From the NCBI RefSeq assembly GCF_013393905.1, contig NZ_CP040272.1:5700001-5764000 (forward strand): DNA of 64,000 nt, read 5' to 3'. Source of the stretch: Nostoc sp. C052 (GTDB lineage: Bacteria > Cyanobacteriota > Cyanobacteriia > Cyanobacteriales > Nostocaceae). Positions 54,765-62,541 of the stretch are shown piece by piece; position 1 is the stretch's first letter, and the number at the start of each line of letters is the position of its first letter. The notes below the pieces were generated by a model, which had not been told where the DNA came from, ran no database searches, and saw only the letters and a list, made by a program, of their open reading frames with translations. The translations under genes were made by a program, and so were the position numbers.

Positions 54765-55484
54765 ATGGCTTCTGGTTTAAAATCTTCTACACTGGAACTC
54801 CTAAAGCGCTTTAACCGAGCGTTTCCCCAGTTTTATGAGCAATTCGTCAGTAGTGAAATTCAACTGCAAAATTTGCGGCTAGCCTACCGTCTCTATAAAA
54901 CTAGACGCGCTGTGATTGAACTGAAACCGGAGGGTAGCAAAAGTGCCTTGCATTTTGCTTACCGCAACCAGTCTTTTCTCCTCAGCGATATTTTTGGTGT
55001 ACTAGCAGCTTATGGTTTGACTATCCACGGTCTAAGTCTATACGGTCAGATCCGTCCGCCAATGTTAGTTTTTATCAAACTATTGGTGTCTCGTGGTAGT
55101 AAAGCCTTGACCGATAAAACCGCAGAAAATGTCTGTCGTGCCATTCGTGAGGCTTTAGGAGGTCGGTTTGAGGTAGAAGAGATGCTGGCAGTAGAATTCA
55201 ATCTTGATACTGGTTTAGAGCAGGTACAAACTGAGTTCTATGTCGATCCGGTCTTTCATCTCCCGGCCCTAGTGATTGAAGCCGATAATCAACCAGGATT
55301 ATTCTACAAAGTGATGTACGCCATCTGGCAAGAAGACCTTTTGGTAGTCAATGCCAATTTACTGGTTTGGCGCGGACGTACAAGGCTAATTCTCTACTTG
55401 TTGGGGCCAAATGAAAGTCTCATTCCTGAATATCTAGGTCACAAGATTGCTGAAGGGGTACGACAGAGGTTGCTGGGTAAATAA
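54765..55484 (+). CDS. ACT-domain protein
   Basis: A 239-residue cyanobacterial protein with two ACT-like small-ligand-binding domains, near residues 62-130 (LLSDIFGVLAAYGLTIHGLSLY) and 165-237 (VIEADNQPGLFYKVMYAIWQED). The second resembles the ACT pair at the end of the nitrogen sensor GlnD, but no catalytic domain is attached. It may bind an amino acid and regulate a partner. The ATG at 54765 follows a repeat-rich leader. Confidence 0.8.
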   Translation: MASGLKSSTLELLKRFNRAFPQFYEQFVSSEIQLQNLRLAYRLYKTRRAVIELKPEGSKSALHFAYRNQSFLLSDIFGVLAAYGLTIHGLSLYGQIRPPMLVFIKLLVSRGSKALTDKTAENVCRAIREALGGRFEVEEMLAVEFNLDTGLEQVQTEFYVDPVFHLPALVIEADNQPGLFYKVMYAIWQEDLLVVNANLLVWRGRTRLILYLLGPNESLIPEYLGHKIAEGVRQRLLGK

Positions 55485-55489
55485 AAAAG

Positions 55490-55570
55490 TTATGAGTTAT
55501 GAGTTATGAGTTAAAAATTAATAACTCCTCACTTCTAACTCCTAACTCCTAACTTCTAATTCCTAACTCT
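55490..55570. repeat. GAGTTAT repeat with inverted AACTCCT arm
   Basis: TATGAGTTATGAGTTATGAGTTA at 55490-55514 is followed by CTCCTAACTCCTAAC at 55538-55555. The arms are partly complementary and could form a hairpin after the ACT-domain gene. Confidence 0.65.
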
Positions 55571-55620
55571 CTTCCTATTCCGTATTTAGTCGCACTCGCC
55601 CTTAAGGGTACGATATAAGT

Positions 55621-56538
55621 ATGGCAACTATCGAAATCTTGGGCGTTCCACACGCATACGAGCTAACGGCTCCCACTTCCTGCCCCCATGCTTTAGTATT
55701 TATCCACGGTTGGCTAAATAGCCGTGGATATTGGCAACCTGTGATTTCCCGCCTATCAGATGATTTGCAGTGCCTTTCCTATGATTTGCGGGGTTTTGGT
55801 GAATCGCAATCCCAGGTAAAAACCGATTTTAGTCGAACACAAACGTCTCTGAGCCTGACGCCCATCTCCAATAGTGCGGTTGGCTCACCAATGGAATCTC
55901 TTTATACTCCTGCTGCTTATGCTCAGGATTTAGCAGTTCTCCTGAAACAGCTAAATATTACCAGTGCTTGGCTAATTGGTCACTCATTGGGTGGAACGAT
56001 CGCTCTTTGGGGAGCAGATCAAATACCTGAGTGTGTTAAGGGTGTGATCTGTATCAATGCCGGCGGTGGTATTTACCTCAAAGAAGCCTTTGAGCAGTTT
56101 CGCTCGGCGGGTCAGAAATTTTTGCAAATCCGTCCGCGCTGGCTGTCTCAAGTGCCTTTGATTGATTTGCTGTTTACCAGAGCTAGCGTGGTTCGTCCTT
56201 TGGAGCGCTTTTGGGCACGTCAGCGGGTAATTGATTTTGTCGTGGCTGACCCAGAGGCGGCTCTGGGAACTCTGTTAGACTCCACAACGGAAGAAGAAAT
56301 CAATCGTTTACCTGAGCTAGTATCCCAACTGAAGCAGCCGGTTTATTTTTTGGCTGGTGCGGAAGACAAGGTTATGGAACCCAAGTATGTGCGCCATTTA
56401 GCGAGCTTTCACAGACTCTTCCAATATTGTGGTGACAATGTTCTAGAAATTCCTAATTGCGGACACCTAGCTATGTTGGAACAACCCGATGCTGTAGCTG
56501 ACCATATCCGAGCGATAGTCAATAGTTATAGGATATAG
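55621..56538 (+). CDS. Alpha/beta hydrolase
   Basis: A 305-residue alpha/beta-hydrolase fold protein. The oxyanion-hole segment LVFIHGWLNSRGYW is at residues about 25-38, the nucleophile elbow GHSLGGT near residue 121-127, the acid in LAGAEDKVMEP near 254, and the His in NCGHLAMLEQP near 283. A 25-residue insert (TDFSRTQTSLSLTPIS...) before the nucleophile is not usual. Substrate unknown; no partner gene tells more. Confidence 0.9.
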   Translation: MATIEILGVPHAYELTAPTSCPHALVFIHGWLNSRGYWQPVISRLSDDLQCLSYDLRGFGESQSQVKTDFSRTQTSLSLTPISNSAVGSPMESLYTPAAYAQDLAVLLKQLNITSAWLIGHSLGGTIALWGADQIPECVKGVICINAGGGIYLKEAFEQFRSAGQKFLQIRPRWLSQVPLIDLLFTRASVVRPLERFWARQRVIDFVVADPEAALGTLLDSTTEEEINRLPELVSQLKQPVYFLAGAEDKVMEPKYVRHLASFHRLFQYCGDNVLEIPNCGHLAMLEQPDAVADHIRAIVNSYRI

Positions 56539-56590
56539 GGGATTGGGCATTGATAGTTACAAATGACCAATGACAAATGACTACTAACTA

Positions 56591-57637
56591 CTAAACAGGT
56601 TGATACAACTTCATCACCTGAGTGAGCGCTAACCTAGACTCAACGCCTAGTGTGAGGGGGGATGTATGACCACGGGAGAAATGGTCAGCGGCGGCACAGC
56701 CAATCATGGCGGCGTTATCGGTACAGAATTTTAGAGGGGGGAATAGGACGCGTAGGTTGTGTTTAATGGCGGCGGCTTGGAGGTTTTTTCTCAAGCCGCT
56801 ATTAGCTGCTACACCGCCACCAATAGCAATTGTGTCTAGACCATAGTCTAGGGCACAGGCGATCGCTCTTTTGGTTAGCGATCGCGCTACGGTATCCTGA
56901 AAGCTAGCTACTACATCTGCCACTGGTACTTGTCCCCCATCTTTCGCTAACTGCTGCACTAAACGCAATACAGCCGTTTTTAACCCACTAAAACTCGTGT
57001 CATAACGATGAAACCCCCCACCAGGTAGAGAAACTTTTCCTTCTGGTAAAGCAAAGGCTTGAGGATTTCCCTGTTGTGCCAACTTGTCAATCACTGGTCC
57101 ACCGGGATAACCTAGCTTTAATAATCGCGCCACTTTATCAAAGGCTTCACCAGCTGCATCATCACGGGTTTGTCCCAGGGTTTCGTAATTACCACAATCT
57201 TTGACATAAATCAAGCTTGTATGTCCGCCTGAAACCAGTAAGCTAAGGAAAGGGGGACTTAAAGTTGATTCGCTCAAGTAAGTTGCGTAAATGTGACCTT
57301 CGAGGTGATGAACTCCCAAAAATGGCTTGTTGTGTACCATCGCTAGAGTTTTGGCAGCAGTTAACCCCACCAATAACGCTCCTACAAGTCCAGGGGCACA
57401 AGTGGCGGCAATAGCGTCAATTTGTCCCCAGTCTAGTTGGGCTTGTTCTAGGGCTTGTGCGATCGCAACATTTATCGTTTCCAAGTGTTGGCGAGACGCG
57501 ACTTCTGGCACTACCCCGCCATACTGCTGATGGACTGGAATTTGTGAGGCTACGATACTACTGCAAACTTTACGATTGTTAACAATTGCGACGGCTGTTT
57601 CATCACAACTGGTTTCTATTGCTAAAACGGTTGTCAT
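56591..57637 (-). CDS. tsaD: tRNA N6-adenosine threonylcarbamoyltransferase
   Basis: Transfers the threonylcarbamoyl group to A37 of ANN-decoding tRNAs (t6A), using the product of TsaC encoded 6 kb away. The 348-residue ASKHA protein has VLAIETSCDETAVAIV at the N-terminus, the metal-binding HHLEGH near residues 110-115, VSGGHTSL and the nucleotide-binding AIGGGVAANSGLR. The ATG at 57637 is sure. It converges with the alpha/beta hydrolase across a 52-bp gap. Confidence 0.96.
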   Translation of the reverse strand: MTTVLAIETSCDETAVAIVNNRKVCSSIVASQIPVHQQYGGVVPEVASRQHLETINVAIAQALEQAQLDWGQIDAIAATCAPGLVGALLVGLTAAKTLAMVHNKPFLGVHHLEGHIYATYLSESTLSPPFLSLLVSGGHTSLIYVKDCGNYETLGQTRDDAAGEAFDKVARLLKLGYPGGPVIDKLAQQGNPQAFALPEGKVSLPGGGFHRYDTSFSGLKTAVLRLVQQLAKDGGQVPVADVVASFQDTVARSLTKRAIACALDYGLDTIAIGGGVAANSGLRKNLQAAAIKHNLRVLFPPLKFCTDNAAMIGCAAADHFSRGHTSPLTLGVESRLALTQVMKLYQPV

Positions 57638-57639
57638 TT

Positions 57640-57755
57640 CTTGAGTGCTGAGTCCTGAATCCTGAGTCCTGAATAGTGGAGAGAAAATCTTGCTTCTTTA
57701 CTACCCTACAACAACAATTCTTATACTCAGCACTCGTTACTCAGCACTCAGCACT
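57640..57755. repeat. CTGAGT/ACTCAGC repeats between tsaD and psaF
   Basis: GAGTGCTGAGTCCTGAATCCTGAGTCCTGAAT at 57644-57674 and ACTCAGCACTCGTTACTCAGCACTCAGCACT at 57725-57754 have partly complementary arms. They lie between the divergent tsaD and psaF genes. Confidence 0.65.
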
Positions 57756-57913
57756 AATTTTGGTTGAGAAGCTTTAACTTTTATTTACTTAAACTTTACT
57801 CGGTTCCCACCCAAGAGTATGATGACTTCCTAGTTATGCAAATAAACAGACTGTACAAGCCGCTTCGTTTTGTACAAAAAACTTCTTGTTTTGTAATAAA
57901 AGGAAACAACTCT

Positions 57914-58408
57914 ATGCGACGATTGTTTGCTTTGATGTTAGCGATTAGTCTTTGGTTCAACTTTGCTCCCCCAGCGCAGGCTTTAGGAGCTAATTTGACA
58001 CCCTGCAAGGACAATCCCGCTTTCCAAGAGCTAGCAGCTAATGCCCGTAATACCACCGCTGACCCCCAATCAGGGAAAAAGCGGTTTGAGCGTTATTCTC
58101 AGGCGTTGTGCGGCCCTGAAGGATACCCTCACTTGATTGTTGATGGTCGTCTAGATCATGCTGGTGACTTTTTGATCCCTAGCATTTTGTTTCTATATAT
58201 TACTGGTTGGATTGGTTGGGTAGGTCGTGCCTATCTACAAGCAATCAAAAAGGGATCTGACGCTGAACAAAAGGAAATCCAAATTGATCTTGGTTTAGCA
58301 CTACCCCTAATAGCGTCAGGCTTTGCTTGGCCAGCAGCAGCAGTCCAAGAATTTCTCTCTGGAAAATTAGCAGCCAAAGATTCAGAAATCCCCATTTCCC
58401 CACGCTAA
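57914..58408 (+). CDS. psaF: Photosystem I reaction centre subunit III (PsaF)
   Basis: A thylakoid-lumen side subunit of photosystem I, which takes part in plastocyanin/cytochrome c6 docking. About 164 residues. A signal peptide (MRRLFALMLAISLWFNFAPPAQA) is followed by LTPCKDNPAFQ with the first conserved Cys, ALCGPEGYPHLIVDGRLDHAGDF with the second, a transmembrane helix (ILFLYITGWIGWVGRAYL) and a C-terminal hydrophobic stretch. The ATG at 57914 is preceded by AAGGAAACAACTCT. The longer upstream frame (from 57764) is non-coding. It leads psaJ by 39 bp. Confidence 0.97.
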   Translation: MRRLFALMLAISLWFNFAPPAQALGANLTPCKDNPAFQELAANARNTTADPQSGKKRFERYSQALCGPEGYPHLIVDGRLDHAGDFLIPSILFLYITGWIGWVGRAYLQAIKKGSDAEQKEIQIDLGLALPLIASGFAWPAAAVQEFLSGKLAAKDSEIPISPR

Positions 58409-58447
58409 ATCAGCTTAACTAATTCATTCGTTTAGGAGACTAAATTC

Positions 58448-58597
58448 ATGGCAGACAAAGGCGACCAATCATCTTATTTGATTAAATTCATTTCCACGGC
58501 ACCTGTGGCAGCTACCATCTGGCTGACCATCACAGCAGGTATCTTGATTGAATTCAACCGCTTTTTCCCCGACCTCCTTTTTCACCCACTGTCATAA
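58448..58597 (+). CDS. psaJ: Photosystem I reaction centre subunit IX (PsaJ)
   Basis: A 49-residue single-helix subunit beside PsaF in photosystem I. It reads MADKGDQSSYLIKF, then FISTAPVAATIWLTITAG (helix) and IEFNRFFPDLLFHPLS, the classic PsaJ pattern. AGGAG lies seven bases before the ATG. A terminator-like hairpin follows at 58721, so psaF-psaJ probably form one unit. Confidence 0.95.
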   Translation: MADKGDQSSYLIKFISTAPVAATIWLTITAGILIEFNRFFPDLLFHPLS

Positions 58598-58873
58598 GTG
58601 TCTAATGGGATTTAGGACAGTTTAATGAATGTCTTGTTTTTTGCCTAATATTGTGTAGTTGATATATTCAGCTTCAAAAGTCCGAATTATCACCAAAATA
58701 GGCGGCAAAAATAGTTTTTTGAAACTCGTGATACTGTTTACAGATCGCGAGTTTCACGGTTTTTAAAAAAGCTAAATTAATTTTTCTAAACTTCCTAGCT
58801 AAAAGACATCTTTAGCCACAATTATTATTAATATAAAAATGCCACCATTTTAATTTAGAGGCGAACGTAAAAT
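58598..58873. other. psaJ-psaL intergenic region
   Basis: 276 bp containing the terminator at 58721-58764 and, after it, an AT-rich stretch that likely holds the psaL promoter. No coding frame. Confidence 0.6.
58721..58764 (+). terminator. Intrinsic terminator between psaJ and psaL
   Basis: GAAACTCGTGAT (58721-58732) pairs with ATCGCGAGTTTC (58744-58755) with one G-T pair, and the loop closes further through CTG/CAG. ACGG and TTTTT follow on the plus strand. Confidence 0.75.
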
Positions 58874-59395
58874 ATGGCACAAGCAGTAGATGCATCAAAG
58901 AATCTCCCTGGCGATCCCAGAAATCGGGAAGTTGTTTTTCCCGCATTTGGCGATCCACAGCTAGGGAACCTAGAAACCCCAGTTAATTCTTCTCCCTTGA
59001 TCAAGGGATTCATCAATAATTTACCTGCCTATCGTCCAGGTCTGACTCCTGCCAGACGTGGTTTAGAAGTTGGTCAAGCTCATGGTTACTTGCTATTTGG
59101 CCCCTTTGCTAAATTAGGCCCACTGCGGGACACAGCTAATGCTAACTTAGCTGGGTTACTGGGAGCTATCGGCTTGGTTGTTTTGCTCACCGCTTGTTTG
59201 TCACTGTATGCCAGTAGCAATCCTGCCAAAGCACTTCCTAGTGTTACCGTACCCAATCCTCCAGCAGATGCTTTTAATTCTAAAGAAAGCTGGAATAATT
59301 TTACCAGTTCTTTCTTGATTGGTGGCATTGGTGGTGCAGTAGTCGCTTACTTTTTGACTAGTAATTTGGCACTAATTCAAGGTCTATTTGGTTAA
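58874..59395 (+). CDS. psaL: Photosystem I reaction centre subunit XI (PsaL)
   Basis: The subunit that holds photosystem I trimers or tetramers together. 173 residues. The N-terminus has LPGDPRNREVVFPAFGDPQLGNLETPVNSS, followed by LPAYRPGLTPARRGLEVGQAHGYLLFGPF and two or three membrane helices (AGLLGAIGLVVLLTACLSLYAS; FLIGGIGGAVVAYFLTSNL). The ATG at 58874 follows GAGGCGAACGTAAAAT. It ends near a repeat array and converges with gmk. Confidence 0.97.
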   Translation: MAQAVDASKNLPGDPRNREVVFPAFGDPQLGNLETPVNSSPLIKGFINNLPAYRPGLTPARRGLEVGQAHGYLLFGPFAKLGPLRDTANANLAGLLGAIGLVVLLTACLSLYASSNPAKALPSVTVPNPPADAFNSKESWNNFTSSFLIGGIGGAVVAYFLTSNLALIQGLFG

Positions 59396-59397
59396 TT

Positions 59398-59535
59398 TAA
59401 GAGTTAGGAGTTAGGAGTTAGGAGTTAGGAGTTAGAAGTTTAAATTCATAATTCCTAAGATGGATCAGAGTACAGTAAGTCTCAAATCCACTCTGTAGTA
59501 ATTAGGAGTTGAAATTCATAACTTCTAACTCCTAA
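59398..59535. repeat. AGTTAGG tandem repeat with inverted arm
   Basis: Five units of AGTTAGG/AGTTAGA at 59400-59438 and the complementary CTTCTAACTCCTAACTTA at 59522-59539, between the convergent psaL and gmk genes. The arms could pair in the transcript of either gene. Confidence 0.75.
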
Positions 59536-59536
59536 C

Positions 59537-60136
59537 TTATTTAAACAAAACCGCTTCAATATCATTTAAAGCAGTCTCAAAATCGTCATTAACGATTTGA
59601 ATATCAAACTCACCTGCGGCTTGAATTTCTTCTTGGGCGCGGAGTAGACGACGGGCGATCGCTTCTTCAGAGTCTTGGGCACGAGAGCGTATCCGTTTTT
59701 CTAATTCATCGAAGGAAGGCGGTAATATAAAAATGCTGAAGCCACTGGGGAAGGAAGCACGAATTTGTCTTGCTCCTTCTAGTTCAATTTCTAGCACTAC
59801 CAACTTACCAGAATTAATTTGGTTAAGTACAGCTTCACGGGGAGTGCCGTAATAGTTACCAGCAAATTCTGCCCATTCTAAAAATTCACCTTCCGCAACT
59901 AGTTGTTCAAACTTGCTGCGGCTGATAAAGTAATAACTTTTGCTATCGATTTCTCCTGGACGGGGAGAACGAGTCGTCACGGACACAGAATAATAGAGTT
60001 CTGGATGACGTTCTAGGAGCGATCGCATTAAAGTGCCTTTACCAACCCCACTGGGGCCAGTTAAAACAATTAACCTGCCTAAATGTAAGCACTCTTCGGT
60101 AGTAGCACTATTCTGGATGGGTAAAACTGGCATCAT
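59537..60136 (-). CDS. gmk: Guanylate kinase
   Basis: Phosphorylates GMP to GDP. The 199-residue protein has the P-loop LTGPSGVGKGTL near residues 22-33, the GMP-binding SVSVTTRSPRPGE and YYFISRSKFEQL, and the lid region (RIRSRAQDSEEAIARRL). I use the ATG at 60136 (MMPVLPIQ); the upstream TTG at 60160 has little support. It lies behind the DUF370/RemA gene, an order also found in Bacillus. Confidence 0.95.
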   Translation of the reverse strand: MMPVLPIQNSATTEECLHLGRLIVLTGPSGVGKGTLMRSLLERHPELYYSVSVTTRSPRPGEIDSKSYYFISRSKFEQLVAEGEFLEWAEFAGNYYGTPREAVLNQINSGKLVVLEIELEGARQIRASFPSGFSIFILPPSFDELEKRIRSRAQDSEEAIARRLLRAQEEIQAAGEFDIQIVNDDFETALNDIEAVLFK

Positions 60137-60241
60137 CCCTTCAACCTGTGAATCAATCAATAGATATTATTCATTAATCTTGTGTTCCTGGCCAAGTCCA
60201 CTAGTAACTAAAGAATTTGTAGTAAGAGTGATAGAGGTCAA

Positions 60242-60358
60242 GTACTTAATAGTCTGTCCCAAAAGTTTTGAGAGGTTAGTGGGGTTCAGATCCCCGACTT
60301 CTTTAAGAAGTCGGGGATCTAGCAGCCCAACAAAATTAATTGGACAGACACTTAGTAC
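60242..60358. mobile_element. Small palindromic MITE-like element
   Basis: About 117 bp between gmk and the DUF370 gene. The ends are inverted repeats: GTACT (60242) and GTCTGTCC (60252-60259) face GGACAGAC (60342-60349) and AGTAC (60354-60358). The centre is a perfect 16-bp stem, AGATCCCCGACTTCTT (60288-60303) with its complement at 60305-60320. No gene inside. I see no clear target duplication. Confidence 0.55.
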
Positions 60359-60448
60359 AGCACGGCGTAAAAAAACAGACCATTTCAAATAGCCTAACAG
60401 CTTGGAATACAATTGTTGTGACTTTTGATTTTCGCCTTGCGGTACTAG

Positions 60449-60715
60449 TCAATTATCTACAGTTTGATGATCGCGGGAAATTACAAAGCGATTTGCTACC
60501 GTTTCTGGCTGAATCGCTGACAGTATTACGTGGTTGGAATCAGTGATAATTACAGCTCTAGTCCGACGACCGTAAGTTGCATCAATCAGTTGATTTTTGT
60601 CCCGTGCTTCGGTAATAATCCGCTTAATTGGGGCCGACTCTGGACTGACAATGGCAACTACTTTGTTGGCAGACACGATGTTACCAAAGCCGATGTTGAT
60701 TAATTGAATGTCCAT
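60449..60715 (-). CDS. DUF370/RemA-like protein
   Basis: An 88-residue member of the DUF370 family (RemA/YlzA), small DNA-binding proteins; RemA activates matrix genes in Bacillus. The conserved pattern LINIGFGNIVSANKVVAIVS, APIKRIITEARDKNQLIDAT, GRRTRAVIITDSNHVILSAIQPETV is clear. The ATG at 60715 is standard. It lies upstream of gmk on the same strand, separated by 312 bp that include the MITE-like element. Whether it controls surface polysaccharides in this organism is inference. Confidence 0.88.
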   Translation of the reverse strand: MDIQLINIGFGNIVSANKVVAIVSPESAPIKRIITEARDKNQLIDATYGRRTRAVIITDSNHVILSAIQPETVANRFVISRDHQTVDN

Positions 60716-61075
60716 AAAAAAAACTGACGCTAAATGCGGTTTGAGAAGCTTGAAATAAACTTATACTCATGTTATCGCCAAAAAACAGGAGTTACAACGC
60801 TTAAATTCAAGCAAGTCTTTGTTTTTAAATAATGTCTGTTTTTTTTAGCTATTTATCAGCTATTTTTGCTGAAAATCTTCCTAAAGATATAGGTGCAATT
60901 CTACTGATACAAGCTAGCTAGATGATGTACATTTATTTTGTTTTAAATAAGTATCTGACTCAGAAATTGATGTCGAGCAAAATTGATTAGAATAGTCTCG
61001 CTCTAACTTTATTAGCTCAGTACAATATCAGTGCAGTTCAATATACATTACTAAACTGACATAAGTTTGACGAAG
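60716..61075. other. Gap upstream of the DUF370 gene
   Basis: 360 bp, AT-rich, no credible frame. It probably holds the DUF370 promoter on the minus strand. I see no strong terminator for the hypothetical gene that ends at 61076. Confidence 0.4.
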
Positions 61076-61792
61076 TTAAATTTTGTCTCCCATATTGACA
61101 GTACGCATCCTACGTACACTTCCAGCTTGACAATCGCGCAACCAAGCTTTAATTCCTTGGGCAATAGTACCGTTACTACTATCGCGTGGTGGGGATAGTG
61201 GCTGCTTTTCAGAATGGGAACCAGCTTGAGAAAACATCATCACTAGTTGCCAACCACTTTTAGTTTTAGTCAACAATAGCCAGTGGAATTGTTGCAATTC
61301 TAACGCTTTCTTTCCTATATACTGCCGCTCCAAGGTTGTAAAGAAAACTTGCTCAACTCCTGATGCAGAGCTTTTAGGGGCATTTGTACTATATTCTTCA
61401 AGGTTAAGGGGTAGAGGAGTAAACTCAGGTCTTCCTGCCACCAGCATATAACTGTAAATGTCACTGCTTCTACTGAGGCGACGGGCGCGTTGACTAGCGC
61501 GATTGGTATAACTAGGTAAATCTTTTAATAGCTGTATAGTTAATGTTTCTAAATTTTGCTCAGAACACAAAGACTTCTCGCCACCGTTGACATTTTGCCT
61601 TTGTGCGATCGCAAAAGGTTTAGAGTTGGGGTTTATTGAGAATGCTGGGTAAGCAAGGCTGTTTGATACTAAAACCCAGAAGCTACAAGCTAAAAGCCAA
61701 TTATAATTTTTCTGATTGAGCGAAGAGGCAAGAGCAATCTTGCCTACACCTTGCACTTTTTCTGGCAGTTTCTCACTAACTCTTAGCTTCAT
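61076..61792 (-). CDS. Hypothetical protein with one N-terminal membrane segment
   Basis: 238 residues. A hydrophobic segment near residues 32-52 (WLLACSFWVLVSNSLAYPAF) may be an anchor or signal after a basic start. The remaining part, with two Cys (SLCSEQNLETL near 77, WLRDCQAGSV near 225), looks globular and likely periplasmic. The ATG overlaps the pyrF stop by 4 bp (ATGA), so it is translated together with pyrF. I do not recognise the family. Confidence 0.75.
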   Translation of the reverse strand: MKLRVSEKLPEKVQGVGKIALASSLNQKNYNWLLACSFWVLVSNSLAYPAFSINPNSKPFAIAQRQNVNGGEKSLCSEQNLETLTIQLLKDLPSYTNRASQRARRLSRSSDIYSYMLVAGRPEFTPLPLNLEEYSTNAPKSSASGVEQVFFTTLERQYIGKKALELQQFHWLLLTKTKSGWQLVMMFSQAGSHSEKQPLSPPRDSSNGTIAQGIKAWLRDCQAGSVRRMRTVNMGDKI

Positions 61793-62520
61793 GCCACCGT
61801 AGTTAACTCCTCAGAAATCCTCTTCCAGGCTAACTTAGGCTCAGTAGCAGCGGTGATGGGGCGACCAATCACGAGATAATCTGCACCAGCGATGATTGCT
61901 TGGGATGGGGTGAGCGATCGCTTTTGATCGCCTTGATCTGCCCAAGTTGGTCTAACTCCCGGACAAACCAGCAAAAAGTCATCTCCACAAGTTTGTCGTA
62001 GCTGTGCCACCTCTTGGGGCGAACAAACTACCCCATCCAAACCAGATTCTTGAGCTAGCAGGGCCATTTCTAGAGCATATTCTGGTAACTCTAGGGGAAT
62101 CTTTAAATCAAACGCCAACTGTCTAGCAGAAATGCTCGTTAGCAGAGTAATAGCAATTAACTTTGGTGGTTGTACACCTGCTTTTGCAGCCCCTTCCTGT
62201 GCCGCCTCAGTTGCGGCTTTCAAGGCATCTCTACCAGCAGTGGCATGAATTGTCAGTAAATCCACTCCGTATTTAGCTGCACTCCGGCAAGCACCAGCAA
62301 CGGTATTGGGGATATCATCAAACTTTAAATCTAAGAAAATGCGCTTTTGTCGAGACTTCAGCACTTCCAGAATTTTCGGGCCAGTGCTGGTAAACAACTC
62401 TAAGCCAACTTTCCAAAAACCAACTTGCGGAAGTTGATCTATAAGAGCGATCGCACTTTCTACATCTGGCACATCCAAGGCTACAATCACTCGTTGTTCT
62501 GCCTGTTCCCCATTCCCCAT
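61789..62520 (-). CDS. pyrF: Orotidine 5'-phosphate decarboxylase
   Basis: The last step of UMP synthesis. The 243-residue barrel has RVIVALDVPDVESAI at the start, the catalytic charged set FLDLKFDDIPNTV near residues 61-73, LTIHATAG, and the phosphate site ITAGADYLVIGRPI (written here as ADYLVIGRPI). The ATG at 62520 and the first three codons (MGNG) are part of a heptamer repeat that reaches the gene start. It overlaps the hypothetical gene by 4 bp and lies 21 bp after tyrS. Confidence 0.94.
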   Translation of the reverse strand: MGNGEQAEQRVIVALDVPDVESAIALIDQLPQVGFWKVGLELFTSTGPKILEVLKSRQKRIFLDLKFDDIPNTVAGACRSAAKYGVDLLTIHATAGRDALKAATEAAQEGAAKAGVQPPKLIAITLLTSISARQLAFDLKIPLELPEYALEMALLAQESGLDGVVCSPQEVAQLRQTCGDDFLLVCPGVRPTWADQGDQKRSLTPSQAIIAGADYLVIGRPITAATEPKLAWKRISEELTTVA

Positions 62521-62541
62521 TCCCTACTCCCTGCTCCTTAT

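Noticed and set aside
57764..57913. Upstream 50 codons of the psaF frame
   Set aside because: They come before a clear signal peptide with its own ATG and ribosome site; the long form would destroy the signal peptide.
60288..60320. Perfect 16-bp stem as a simple terminator only
   Set aside because: No T-tract follows on the minus strand, and flanking inverted ends point to a repeat element, though it may still stop transcription.
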